Positions 18,653 through 27,274 of a DNA stretch of 64,000 nt are shown one piece after another. A program made the translations under genes and the position numbers. The notes under the pieces were generated by a model. It had not been told where the DNA came from. It saw nothing but the letters and a program-made list of their open reading frames with translations, and searched no databases. Origin of the DNA: Thermophagus sp052400625 (lineage in GTDB: Bacteria > Bacteroidota > Bacteroidia > Bacteroidales > Marinilabiliaceae); the NCBI GenBank assembly GCA_052400625.1, contig JBQTGH010000002.1. One strand, written 5' to 3'. Positions within the stretch are counted from its first letter, which is position 1. Every line of letters starts with the position of its first letter.

Positions 18653-18660
18653 CAAACGTA
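18653..18660 (-). promoter_or_regulatory. -7 promoter element for the PAS kinase
   Basis: TACGTTTG on the minus strand, matching TAnnTTTG, 29 bases before the TTG at 18624 and about 135 before the ATG at 18519. Confidence 0.4.
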
Positions 18661-18769
18661 AAAGACTCCTGCCCAAATACGATATCGACAATTTCCATTT
18701 TCGGCACAAAAATTGATGTTAAAAAAAATTAAATTCCAAAATTTCAACCAACCTTAAAAGTTATTAATT

Positions 18770-19480
18770 ATGAAAAACCTATCCTTTCTTCTTACTTTAT
18801 TAGGAATAATTATTTCTCTTAATTCATGTAATGATGAAGAAACAGCCTTCAGTGCTTATGGCGACGTTGTCGTTTTTAGTCGCTACTCGGAATCCGGCCC
18901 CATCGAATTTGCAACAGCCTATTATGTTTATGGGAACAAATCCATGCAGGATGTCATTGTAACAACACCCAACGGGAATCAAAAAGCGTTGAATCCCTAT
19001 GAAGGATATTCTTCCACCTTCCTTATAGAGCCTGCAGACGAAGATTACTCGACAGTTCCTCCTACACCCGGGACCTACAAATTCCAAATACGAACCAGCA
19101 GCAATGAAACAGATTCGATATCAGATATTTTAACTAGCAGCAGTTTTGTATCCCCTGTTAACATTAGTGATTTCAGCCTCGAAAACAACACTCTGTCAGC
19201 AGAATGGAGCGAACCATCCAACGCAGAAGCCTATCGGGTTCGTGTACTTAAATTAACCGATGATTCTGAAATCGTATATTATGCTTCCAACTTATTCTCG
19301 AGCACATCATTTGAACTCAATTATGCAAGTAACTATGTCAAGTATCAGGGAAATCTGCCTGAGGAAGGAGAAGAGTTAATCTTTGAGGTGTTGGCATATC
19401 AATTTGAAGAAGACTTTGTTGGAGATCTCTACAATATCGAATCTATAAGCTCTGCCCGCTCCCAAATCACCTGGAACTGA
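18770..19480 (+). CDS. Putative lipoprotein of unknown function
   Basis: 236 residues with a lipoprotein signal (MKNLSFLLTLLGIIISLNSC, Cys20 as the lipidated residue), followed by an acidic NDEE stretch that in Bacteroidota can favour export to the cell surface. The rest is beta-rich; the second half (about 130-236, VSPVNISDFSLENNTLSAEW...AEAYRVRVLKL) has the look of a fibronectin type III-like fold. No enzyme motif. It is a single gene, followed by a hairpin at 19574-19626. Confidence 0.75.
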   Translation: MKNLSFLLTLLGIIISLNSCNDEETAFSAYGDVVVFSRYSESGPIEFATAYYVYGNKSMQDVIVTTPNGNQKALNPYEGYSSTFLIEPADEDYSTVPPTPGTYKFQIRTSSNETDSISDILTSSSFVSPVNISDFSLENNTLSAEWSEPSNAEAYRVRVLKLTDDSEIVYYASNLFSSTSFELNYASNYVKYQGNLPEEGEELIFEVLAYQFEEDFVGDLYNIESISSARSQITWN

Positions 19481-19573
19481 CACGCATGACGTTAAAAATA
19501 CAATAAGTCATTCCTCAGATAAAGGATCTCTCAAAATTTCAATATAGAATTCAAATTTTTTTAGTACAAAACT

Positions 19574-19626
19574 AAACCCAGGAATTTCAAAACTAAACAA
19601 ATTCTGTTTTGACAATTTCTGGGTTT
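19574..19626 (+). terminator. Long hairpin downstream of the lipoprotein gene
   Basis: AAACCCAGGAATT (19574-19586) pairs with AATTTCTGGGTTT (19614-19626) with one mismatch, and CAAAAC/GTTTTG extends the stem inside. Only a short T run follows, so it is a probable but not strong terminator. Confidence 0.4.
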
Positions 19627-19648
19627 TAAGCTCCCGGCTATTCTCTAC

Positions 19649-19679
19649 ATTGTATTACACCTTATTTTTACTATTTTTG
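19649..19679 (+). promoter_or_regulatory. Promoter for trpS
   Basis: ATTG (19649-19652), a 19-base spacer, then TATTTTTG (19672-19679), matching the Bacteroidota -33/-7 arrangement. The start codon is 43 bases downstream of the -7 box. Confidence 0.5.
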
Positions 19680-19721
19680 TTTCCGTTTTAGAAGAATAGA
19701 TTTCAGATTAGAAAAGACGAT

Positions 19722-20711
19722 ATGGAAACTGTAGTAAGTGGGATTCGACCAACAGGAAATCTCCATTTGGGGAATTATTTTGGTGCTTTAAAGAACTTCC
19801 TGAAAATGCAGGAAAATTATAATTGCTTCTTTTTTATTGCCGATTATCATTCATTGACGACGCATCCGCATCCCAATGACTTGCATGGAAATGTCAAACA
19901 AGTATTGGCCGAATACCTTGCTTCAGGTCTTGATCCGGAAAAAGCAACTATTTACATTCAAAGCGACTTACCGGAAGTAGCAGAGCTTACTCTTTTGCTT
20001 AATATGAATGCCTATCTTGGAGAGTTGGAACGAACCACCTCATTCAAAGATAAAGCTAGAAAACAACCTGACAACATCAATGCAGGTTTGCTGACCTATC
20101 CTGTACTTATGGCTTCCGATATTCTTATTCACCAGGCTGCCAAAGTTCCTGTCGGAAAAGATCAGGAACAACATTTGGAAATGACCCGGAAATTTGCAAA
20201 CCGATTTAACCGCATTTATGAAGTAGACTATTTCACCATTCCACAACCCTTTAATTTTGGTGAATCTCTAATCAAAATTCCAGGGCTTGACGGTTCAGGG
20301 AAAATGGGCAAATCGGAAGGAAATGGTATCTTTTTGGCAGATGAACCAGGAGCAATCCGGAAAAAAGTTATGAAAGCTGTCACAGACAGTGGTCCAACCA
20401 TTCCCAATTCTCCCATTAGTGAACCCATTCAAAACCTCTTTACCATCATGGAAGTGGTATCGAAGCCTGAAGTATTACATCAATTCAAGGAGGATTATGC
20501 CAACTGCTCTATCAGATATGGCGATTTAAAGAAAAAACTGGCAGAAGACATAATTGCTTTTACTACTCCAATACGTGAAAAAATCAATGCGATCTCAAAG
20601 GATAATGCATATTTAAGGAAAGTGGCAGATCAAGGGCGCGAAAAAGCTCATGAGAGTGCTTCTAAGACCATCAAGGAAGTTCGAGAAATCATTGGGTTTA
20701 AGCCGTTTTAA
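19722..20711 (+). CDS. trpS: Tryptophan--tRNA ligase
   Basis: Class I aminoacyl-tRNA synthetase charging tRNA-Trp. 329 residues, normal for bacterial TrpRS. The HIGH-type motif is PTGNLHLGNYFG near the N-terminus and the KMSKS-type motif is GKMGKSEGN at about 190-198. The substrate-pocket region QSDLPEV and the DQEQHLEMTRK segment are conserved. It has its own promoter and is convergent with the LytTR regulator gene. Confidence 0.97.
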   Translation: METVVSGIRPTGNLHLGNYFGALKNFLKMQENYNCFFFIADYHSLTTHPHPNDLHGNVKQVLAEYLASGLDPEKATIYIQSDLPEVAELTLLLNMNAYLGELERTTSFKDKARKQPDNINAGLLTYPVLMASDILIHQAAKVPVGKDQEQHLEMTRKFANRFNRIYEVDYFTIPQPFNFGESLIKIPGLDGSGKMGKSEGNGIFLADEPGAIRKKVMKAVTDSGPTIPNSPISEPIQNLFTIMEVVSKPEVLHQFKEDYANCSIRYGDLKKKLAEDIIAFTTPIREKINAISKDNAYLRKVADQGREKAHESASKTIKEVREIIGFKPF

Positions 20712-20799
20712 CCGGCAAAAATAATGACAAATTTGCCAGCGAAGTTTCATTTACTAAAAATTGTGGTATAACAATTTCGGAATTTGGATGCAGGTTAAA

Positions 20800-21549
20800 T
20801 TATTCAATCTGTAAAAACCGTTGCTTAATAAGGTGACATTTCCGAGGATCTATTGGCAATTCTGCATCATAACCTTTTATCAAGATACTGGAAGATTCTT
20901 CATTCACTCTTTCTATCTTACTAAGGTTGACTACATACAGAGGATGACAACGAAAAAAACCATACTTTGCGAACATTTGTTCATAATGACGCAAAGGGCG
21001 TGACACAAAAAATTCATCTCCCTTTCCCGCATGAACTACACATCCTCCTGCCACAGCTTCACCAAAAAGGATGGAATTAAGAGGCACTGCCCGGCTAGAA
21101 TTATCGGTAGGGAATACCACCATCCGAGCCGAAGCCGGCAAATTAGTATTGGACAATAATATTTCCATTCTGGATTGATAATCGCTTTCATCCATGGCAT
21201 CATTAGCTTTATCTATGGCAAAAACCAATTCGGAAAGATCAAAAGGTTTTAATACATAACTGGCCGCTGAAAACCGAACTGCTTCAACAAGAAAATCTTC
21301 TTGCCCGGACAAAAAAACCACTTTAAAATCAAAAATTTCTACTTTTCGGAGAAGATCAAAGGCAGTTCCGTCTGGTAACCCGATATCAAGAAGAACCAAA
21401 TCGGGAGAATGAGCTTTAATAGAAGCCTGGGCTTCAGCAACAGTTGTTACCCCCTGCAACAGGTGAAAATCTGGAAAATGTTGCAAGATCACCTTCCTGA
21501 TAATTTTCTGCATAAGAGGCTCATCTTCAACAATTAATATTTTTCTCAT
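20800..21549 (-). CDS. LytTR-family response regulator
   Basis: 249 residues. The receiver domain has acidic Glu8-Asp9-Glu10, phosphoacceptor Asp55 (LLDIGLPDG) and Lys101 (KPFD). The C-terminal LytTR DNA-binding domain (about 140-249) has the typical SRPLRHYEQMF...FFRCHPLYVVNLSKIERV pattern. It follows the TPR kinase gene by 22 bases, so the two form a LytS/LytR-type two-component operon. Confidence 0.93.
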   Translation of the reverse strand: MRKILIVEDEPLMQKIIRKVILQHFPDFHLLQGVTTVAEAQASIKAHSPDLVLLDIGLPDGTAFDLLRKVEIFDFKVVFLSGQEDFLVEAVRFSAASYVLKPFDLSELVFAIDKANDAMDESDYQSRMEILLSNTNLPASARMVVFPTDNSSRAVPLNSILFGEAVAGGCVVHAGKGDEFFVSRPLRHYEQMFAKYGFFRCHPLYVVNLSKIERVNEESSSILIKGYDAELPIDPRKCHLIKQRFLQIE

Positions 21550-21571
21550 AATTTATGATTCTATTCTGGAT

Positions 21572-23572
21572 CTAAATCTTTTCTGTAATGATCTTTTTTT
21601 GAAAATTTTTCTGCTGCTTTTTGGGGTGATTCTCAACTTCAACTACCGGGAGAGTAATCCGAACCAAAGTCCCCCGATCAAAAGGATTAATCTGCTTCTT
21701 ATCCATTATTACCAGATCCGTGCTTTTGCCCGAATCTCTTCTTAACATATCTAGTCTTTCCCGCGTTATTTTAATCGCCATAGACTCATGACCTTTTTCC
21801 TTTTCGCTGGCTTTCTTGGAAGCATCAATTCCAATTCCGTTATCACCAACCTCAACAATCATCTTTTCTCCCTCCCGAATGAACTTCACCGATATATAGC
21901 CATCAGTTCCGGAAGGTCTTATGCCATGCTCTATGGCATTTTCTATAAAAGGTTGGGTCAACATGGGAGGCACCATTACTTTAGCGTCATCCAGGGTCTC
22001 ATCTACATTTAGGATATAATCGAATGCTTCAGAAAAACGTAATCGCTGAAGCTCCAGATAATAACCTAAAATTTCGGTTTCCTCTTTCAACGATATGTAA
22101 TCATGGGTAGAGCTCCTCAAGACCAATCGCATTAATCTGGCAAAATCAGTTAAAAAACGGGAGGATTTTTCAATATCATGCTCAAGGATATAGACCTGAA
22201 TAGCACTAAGAGCATTGAAAATAAAGTGAGGGTTCATCTGTGAGCGAAGCAGCCGCTGTTGGTGCCTAACATTTTTATACCGGTGTCTCAGTTGTGATTG
22301 TCGAACCAACATGATTATTGCAAACGAGACTGCCCCTACCAGAATCAATGCAAGGGTCAAAAAGAATCGTTGTCGATCAAGTTCCGCTTTTTGTTGAAGG
22401 GTCTGTTTATTCAATTCGTCAATGCGCTTCCGCTGCCTTTCGGATTCAAAAACTGCCTCCTGAGTAGCCAGATGATTTATGTTTTTCTCATTTATAATGC
22501 TATCATTATAGATGGCAGACATCTTAAAATAGTCTAGTGCTGCGGAATATTGCCCCCTCATCTCACACAATTCCGATAAAAGCTGGGTTGTTTCCTCCAT
22601 CTGAAACAATGACCCTATTTCTCTGGCCACATTTAGCCCCTTAATTAAATGACTCTCTGCCAAATCCATATCCCCTATCTGAATATACGTCTCTCCAATT
22701 TTGGTATGACTAATCGCTACTTGCATCAAATCGCCCAGATCTTCATTCAGATGTAATGCTTTTTCTAAATATTCCAGGGCTTTAAACGGCCTTCCCTGCT
22801 GCAAATAAGCTCCCCCTATGCTATTAAAACAGATCGATTGCCCAACTTCGCTTCCGATTTGATAATTATAATCAAGAGATGAAAAAAAATGAAACAATGC
22901 GGAGTCGACATGTCCCAATTTTAATAACGATTCTCCTAAATTGTTATGGTTAATGGCTAGGCCCAATTTGTTATTCAGCCTCTGGGCTAGATCTAACGAA
23001 CGCTTGAAATATTCCATTGAAGTAACGAACCGATTCAAATTGAAATTAACATTTCCAATACTATTATAGGCCGCACTAATCAATAAGGAATCACCCGTTT
23101 CTTTTGCCAGCGTAAGAGCCTTTACATGCATTTCCAATGCGGTGGGATTATCATCTATCCGTCTATACACCACCCCTAACTGATTATAGACTTCCCCCAA
23201 CAGTTGTTTATCTCCGTTTTTGGTCGCCAAAGCAAGAGCCTTCTGATGATATTTCATGGCATTCCCATACTGTGCCAGATTACGATATCGTTTCCCCAGA
23301 AGATTATAGATTCTAGCTAATTGATTATTATTCTCATTTTTACTGGCAATATCCATGGCTTCGGAAAGATAATCATCAGGAACATCCACATGCAATCCAC
23401 CGCGTCCATAAACGCTCATGGACCGCTCTATTAACCGTTCAACTATAACAGAATCGGTCCCCACCAAATCTAAATCCTCTCCTCTTACTATGCCGCTTTC
23501 CTTGACAATCTCATTTCGACATGATATAAGTAGAAAAAAAAGAAGGATTAACAATCCCGGCCTTTTCTGCAT
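21572..23572 (-). CDS. TPR-containing LytS-type sensor kinase
   Basis: 666 residues. The N-terminus MQKRPGLLILLFFLLISC ends in a lipobox with Cys18, so the sensor part is probably lipid-anchored. Tetratricopeptide repeats fill about 70-370 in the periplasm, followed by a coiled coil and a membrane helix (about 403-423). The His_kinase domain (PF06580 type) has QMNPHFIFNALSAIQ with the phosphoacceptor His near 445, and the ATPase part has ENAIEHGIRP and VGDNGIGID. It pairs with the LytTR regulator downstream. Such pairs are frequent in Bacteroidota; the signal is unknown. Confidence 0.9.
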   Translation of the reverse strand: MQKRPGLLILLFFLLISCRNEIVKESGIVRGEDLDLVGTDSVIVERLIERSMSVYGRGGLHVDVPDDYLSEAMDIASKNENNNQLARIYNLLGKRYRNLAQYGNAMKYHQKALALATKNGDKQLLGEVYNQLGVVYRRIDDNPTALEMHVKALTLAKETGDSLLISAAYNSIGNVNFNLNRFVTSMEYFKRSLDLAQRLNNKLGLAINHNNLGESLLKLGHVDSALFHFFSSLDYNYQIGSEVGQSICFNSIGGAYLQQGRPFKALEYLEKALHLNEDLGDLMQVAISHTKIGETYIQIGDMDLAESHLIKGLNVAREIGSLFQMEETTQLLSELCEMRGQYSAALDYFKMSAIYNDSIINEKNINHLATQEAVFESERQRKRIDELNKQTLQQKAELDRQRFFLTLALILVGAVSFAIIMLVRQSQLRHRYKNVRHQQRLLRSQMNPHFIFNALSAIQVYILEHDIEKSSRFLTDFARLMRLVLRSSTHDYISLKEETEILGYYLELQRLRFSEAFDYILNVDETLDDAKVMVPPMLTQPFIENAIEHGIRPSGTDGYISVKFIREGEKMIVEVGDNGIGIDASKKASEKEKGHESMAIKITRERLDMLRRDSGKSTDLVIMDKKQINPFDRGTLVRITLPVVEVENHPKKQQKNFQKKIITEKI

Positions 23573-23785
23573 AAGATTTTTTTTTGAAATGACAATAATT
23601 AAGCTCTATTCCTTTACAGTTTAATAAAAGCTTCCTGTTTAAATTGCGTTTTATTTAAATAACCAATTCTTCAATATTATTCTCGGAACGCATCCGAAGA
23701 ATAGAAAGGAGCACAAAGCAGTAGATGCAGACAAATTTTATTTCTGGAAAGTTAAAGAATTTTTGGTCCTATTTGCCAGACCTGC

Positions 23786-23815
23786 ATTGATTTTTTTGAT
23801 GAAGGCTTATCTTTG
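23786..23815 (+). promoter_or_regulatory. Promoter for dusB
   Basis: ATTG (23786-23789), an 18-base spacer and TATCTTTG (23808-23815) match the Bacteroidota promoter. The predicted transcript start (about 23821) lies past the ATG codons at 23799 and 23817, which argues for a GTG start at 23835. Confidence 0.45.
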
Positions 23816-23816
23816 C

Positions 23817-24833
23817 ATGCTAAAAGTTACGGTGGTGAAGATAGGTAATATTGAACTAAGGAACGAGGCACTCCTGTTAGCCCCAATGGAGGATGTGACC
23901 GATAAAATTTTCAGGCGTCTTTGCAAAAACTATGGTGCAGACTTAATGTATACAGAGTTTGTTTCGGCCGATGCCCTTATTCGGGAGGTCGATAAAACGC
24001 TGAAAAAAATGGAGATTAATGATGATGAGCGACCTACCGGAATTCAGATTTATGGAAAAGATGAAGAGGCCATGGTGGAGGCTGCACGTATTGCAGAAGA
24101 AGCAAATCCCGATTTGATTGATATTAATTTTGGTTGTCCGGTAAAAAAAATTGCATCCAAAGGGGCTGGAGCAGGTTTGCTTCGCGATATTCCCAAAATG
24201 ATTTCCATAACCCGTTCCGTTGTAAAAGCAGTTAAAAAACCTGTAACAGTAAAAACCAGGCTTGGATGGGATGAATCCTCCAAAAATATTGTCGAAATTG
24301 CTGAACAACTTCAAGATACAGGAATTCAAGCACTCACCATTCATGGGCGAACCAGATCACAAATGTATTCGGGGGAAGCTGACTGGACCCTCATAGGTCA
24401 GGTTAAAAACAATCCCAGAATGACCATTCCAATTATTGGAAACGGTGATATTACCAATCCCATAAAAGCCCGACAATATTTCGACAAATTTGGGGTCGAT
24501 GCATTAATGATTGGAAGAGGGGCCATCGGTCGCCCTTGGATATTCAAAGAAGTCAGACATTTTTTTGAAACAGGTGAATTATTGCCATCTCTGTCTATTT
24601 CTGATCATGTTGAAATTATCAAAGAATTTGTTCACCAGTTAGTAGGTTGGCTGGGAGAAAGAAAAGGTATATTACATTCAAGAAGGCATTTGGCTGTCAC
24701 CTTTAAAGGACTGGATCATTTCCGACCTCTTCGAATCAAAATGCTCCGAACCGAAAGTATTGAAGAGCTCGATTCAGTGCTGAATGAAATCAAAGAAAAA
24801 TGGGCAAATCATTCATCTCCCCGTCCAGAATAA
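23817..24833 (+). CDS. dusB: tRNA-dihydrouridine synthase (DusB type)
   Basis: FMN-dependent reductase that makes dihydrouridine in the D-loop of tRNAs. The TIM barrel begins with LLLAPMEDVTDKIFRRLCK; the catalytic cysteine is in NFGCPVKKIASKGAGAGLL, and phosphate-binding GNGDI and MIGRGAIGRPW are present. Start is uncertain: ATG 23817 gives 338 residues, ATG 23799 gives 344, and GTG 23835 gives MKIGNIEL, which matches family N-termini best and fits the promoter position. The 3' end overlaps the convergent permease gene by 25 bases. Confidence 0.93.
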   Translation: MLKVTVVKIGNIELRNEALLLAPMEDVTDKIFRRLCKNYGADLMYTEFVSADALIREVDKTLKKMEINDDERPTGIQIYGKDEEAMVEAARIAEEANPDLIDINFGCPVKKIASKGAGAGLLRDIPKMISITRSVVKAVKKPVTVKTRLGWDESSKNIVEIAEQLQDTGIQALTIHGRTRSQMYSGEADWTLIGQVKNNPRMTIPIIGNGDITNPIKARQYFDKFGVDALMIGRGAIGRPWIFKEVRHFFETGELLPSLSISDHVEIIKEFVHQLVGWLGERKGILHSRRHLAVTFKGLDHFRPLRIKMLRTESIEELDSVLNEIKEKWANHSSPRPE

Positions 24834-26047
24834 TAACCTTTGACTATAACCCTTACGGGATACCAGGCTGCCACTAGGCCTATCAGGGAAACACTAACAC
24901 ATACCAAAACAAGATCAGTCCATTGTAGTTCTACAGGATAAGCATTGACAATAAATGTTCCGTGATCACTAAATCGGATCAACCCAAATTGTTGTTGAAG
25001 CCAAACCAAAAAAGTACCCAATAAACCACCGATTATTACACCTACCAATGATATCATCCATCCCTCAGTCAGGAATATTTTATTGATTAAAGATCGACCT
25101 GCGCCCATGCTTCTCAAGGTGCCAATACTCTCCTTCTTCTCATAAATAAGCAGAGACAAAGTACCAATAACATTAAAAAATGCTATAACCAGAATAAACA
25201 ATAGGATAAGGTAGGCCATTAGCTTCTCCACCTGCATCAATTTATAAAAAGTTGCATGTTGCTCGTGCCTATCTAGCACAAGAAAATCATTTCCCACAAG
25301 TTGCTGCAAAGCGGCCTTAACCCTATCTATTTCATATTCTGGTTTAATGGAAATCCCTAATGAAGACACCATTTGGTCACCATAATCAAAAAGTCGACGT
25401 GCTTGGTCAATATTAATAATAAGATATTTTGAATCATATTCAAGTTGTCGCACGGCAAAAATTCCAGAAGGATTAAGATACTCTTTATTAAAAGAAAGAT
25501 CGGGGCGCATCATATCTATTTTCCCCTTACGTCTTGGTGCGTACATCACCAAAGGCTTAATGAAGTTTAGACGAAGCCCCAATTGATCGCTCAACGCATA
25601 ACCTACCACACCGTAATTTTGGTTTTGATATCTAAGCTGATACTTCCCCTCTATAATGATGGTATCAATACCGGAAACACCGACAAAATTGTCGTCAACT
25701 CCCATTACGGTGGCAGGCACCTGACGTTTATCGGAACGTAGCAAGGCCTGATCCTCCAAAGCACAAGAAACCAGATCAACCCCATTCCTGGTCTTCAACT
25801 CTTCAAAAGGGATTGAATCAAGAGAAAATACCTTGCCATCTACCGGAACGACTTTCAATGAAGGATCAAATGAGCCATAGAGAGAGCCTATCAATCCGTG
25901 AAGACCATTAAATACCGACAGTACTACCACCAGTGACATTGACCCTACTAAAACGCCTGAAACAGAAATCATCGATATTACGTTGATGATGTTCTGTGAC
26001 TTTTTAGCAAACAAGTATCGTAATGCAATTCGTATTGCCAGCTTCAT
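24809..26047 (-). CDS. LolC/LolE-like FtsX-type ABC permease
   Basis: 412 residues with the LolC/E pattern: an N-terminal membrane helix (about 20-48) in a segment IALRYLFAKKSQNIINVISMISVSG, a large periplasmic domain (about 50-270), and three C-terminal helices (about 275-400). Family members extract lipoproteins from the inner membrane with the LolD ATPase, but no ATPase gene is adjacent. It overlaps the methyltransferase gene upstream by four bases (ATGA), so it is the last gene of the glycosyltransferase-rbfA-methyltransferase-permease unit. In Bacteroidota rbfA is often followed by such a permease gene. Its 3' end overlaps dusB. Confidence 0.85.
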   Translation of the reverse strand: MKLAIRIALRYLFAKKSQNIINVISMISVSGVLVGSMSLVVVLSVFNGLHGLIGSLYGSFDPSLKVVPVDGKVFSLDSIPFEELKTRNGVDLVSCALEDQALLRSDKRQVPATVMGVDDNFVGVSGIDTIIIEGKYQLRYQNQNYGVVGYALSDQLGLRLNFIKPLVMYAPRRKGKIDMMRPDLSFNKEYLNPSGIFAVRQLEYDSKYLIINIDQARRLFDYGDQMVSSLGISIKPEYEIDRVKAALQQLVGNDFLVLDRHEQHATFYKLMQVEKLMAYLILLFILVIAFFNVIGTLSLLIYEKKESIGTLRSMGAGRSLINKIFLTEGWMISLVGVIIGGLLGTFLVWLQQQFGLIRFSDHGTFIVNAYPVELQWTDLVLVCVSVSLIGLVAAWYPVRVIVKGYYSGRGDE

Positions 26048-26874
26048 TGATTTGCCTTTGATTTATATGCTTTTACCAAAAGTCCCGTTCCGGCCGAATG
26101 ATTCGTTCTTACATCAATGAAATTCAAAACATAACAAAATGGCCACACCACCATATAGTAAAGCGGAAGAAACAGAAAGAACAATTTACTCTTATTAAGG
26201 ATCATTATCGGATATTTCATAGACCATTTCCATGATATATGTCCTGGCTTACCATAAGTATATCTCGCCTTAATCCGATCAAACCCTGCTAACGAAAGCT
26301 TTCGGGTTATATCTTCAATGCTGTATCCATCTCTAACGTGTTCATCAATAAAACCATTGACCTCATCCCCATGTTCATGCGCATCTGACCCTCCTTTATC
26401 CGAGGGTGTCGAAATCAGCAGCATACCACCGGAGACGAGACTCTCATAAAAATTCCGGAACACCTTTTGATCCTCTTCAATATGTTCCATCACATCGACC
26501 GACAAAATAAGATTATACTTCGATGTTTCAACAAATTGGGTTAAATCAGCCATTTTGAATTTAACCTGACGCCCTTTACCCAGAATCTTAAAAAAACGAT
26601 TACAATCCTCTACCTGTTCTTCTTTCACATCAACCCCGGTTATGCTAAAGTCGCCACCCAAACGTGACATGAACCAGGTGTATTGCCCAAAACCCGAGCC
26701 CGCATCAAGAATTTCCGCTTCATCGCCTTGTTTCTCTGCCCACTCTCGTAATTCTCTTCTTATAAACCAAGACCGAAGTAGCAACAAATTCAACAACCGA
26801 TAAAACAAAAGACGTAAAAAAGGGGTGGCATTAAAGATTCGGCCCAAAGACCGTTTTATGGGGTCGTATTGCAT
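26044..26874 (-). CDS. Class I SAM-dependent methyltransferase, membrane-associated
   Basis: 276 residues. Motif I is LDAGSGFGQYTW at about 57-68, and the SVDVMEHIEED stretch at motif II/post-II is typical of lipid and small-molecule methyltransferases. Two hydrophobic stretches, at about 18-38 and 232-258 (LFFLFLPLYYMVVWPFCYV), suggest membrane attachment and a lipid-like substrate, but this is inference. Its end overlaps the permease start by four bases, indicating coupling. It lies 32 bases downstream of rbfA. Confidence 0.8.
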   Translation of the reverse strand: MQYDPIKRSLGRIFNATPFLRLLFYRLLNLLLLRSWFIRRELREWAEKQGDEAEILDAGSGFGQYTWFMSRLGGDFSITGVDVKEEQVEDCNRFFKILGKGRQVKFKMADLTQFVETSKYNLILSVDVMEHIEEDQKVFRNFYESLVSGGMLLISTPSDKGGSDAHEHGDEVNGFIDEHVRDGYSIEDITRKLSLAGFDRIKARYTYGKPGHISWKWSMKYPIMILNKSKLFFLFLPLYYMVVWPFCYVLNFIDVRTNHSAGTGLLVKAYKSKANQ

Positions 26875-26906
26875 ATCATCATAAATTAGAAATCGACTAT
26901 GGCATT

Positions 26907-27245
26907 TTATTCAGTCAAAAGTCGATCAATCTTTTCAATATAATCCAAACTGTCATCAATATAAAACTCGAGATCGGGAATTACACGCAGCTGCTTTCCA
27001 ACCCGCTTGCCCAAAAGATACCGGAGATGTGATTTCTTTTCTACAATATTGTTGTAAACTTCATCCTTTTTTTCGCCGGGAAATATACTCAAATAAATCC
27101 TGGCAATGCTCAAATCAGCTGTTACCCGAACCACGGTAACAGAGACCATCGCCCTCAAAAGCAAATCTTTTGCCTCGCGCTGAAACATTTCACCCGTCTC
27201 TTTTTGAATTAGACGTCCTATTTTCTTCTGTCTGGTAGAATCCAT
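26907..27245 (-). CDS. rbfA: Ribosome-binding factor A
   Basis: KH-like 30S maturation and cold-adaptation factor. 112 residues from the ATG at 27245 (MDSTRQKKIGRLIQKE, the usual family start); an ATG at 27257 would add four residues. The conserved VTVVRVTADLSIARIYLS strand-helix and the C-terminal RVIPDLEFYIDDSLDY motif are clear. It lies between a glycosyltransferase and a methyltransferase in a tight four-gene unit. Confidence 0.94.
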   Translation of the reverse strand: MDSTRQKKIGRLIQKETGEMFQREAKDLLLRAMVSVTVVRVTADLSIARIYLSIFPGEKKDEVYNNIVEKKSHLRYLLGKRVGKQLRVIPDLEFYIDDSLDYIEKIDRLLTE

Positions 27246-27274
27246 ATGGCCACTCATTAATTTAATGCACGAAT

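Noticed and set aside
20714..20737. GGCAAA/TTTGCC inverted repeat after trpS as a terminator
   Set aside because: Only six base pairs and no T run on either side.
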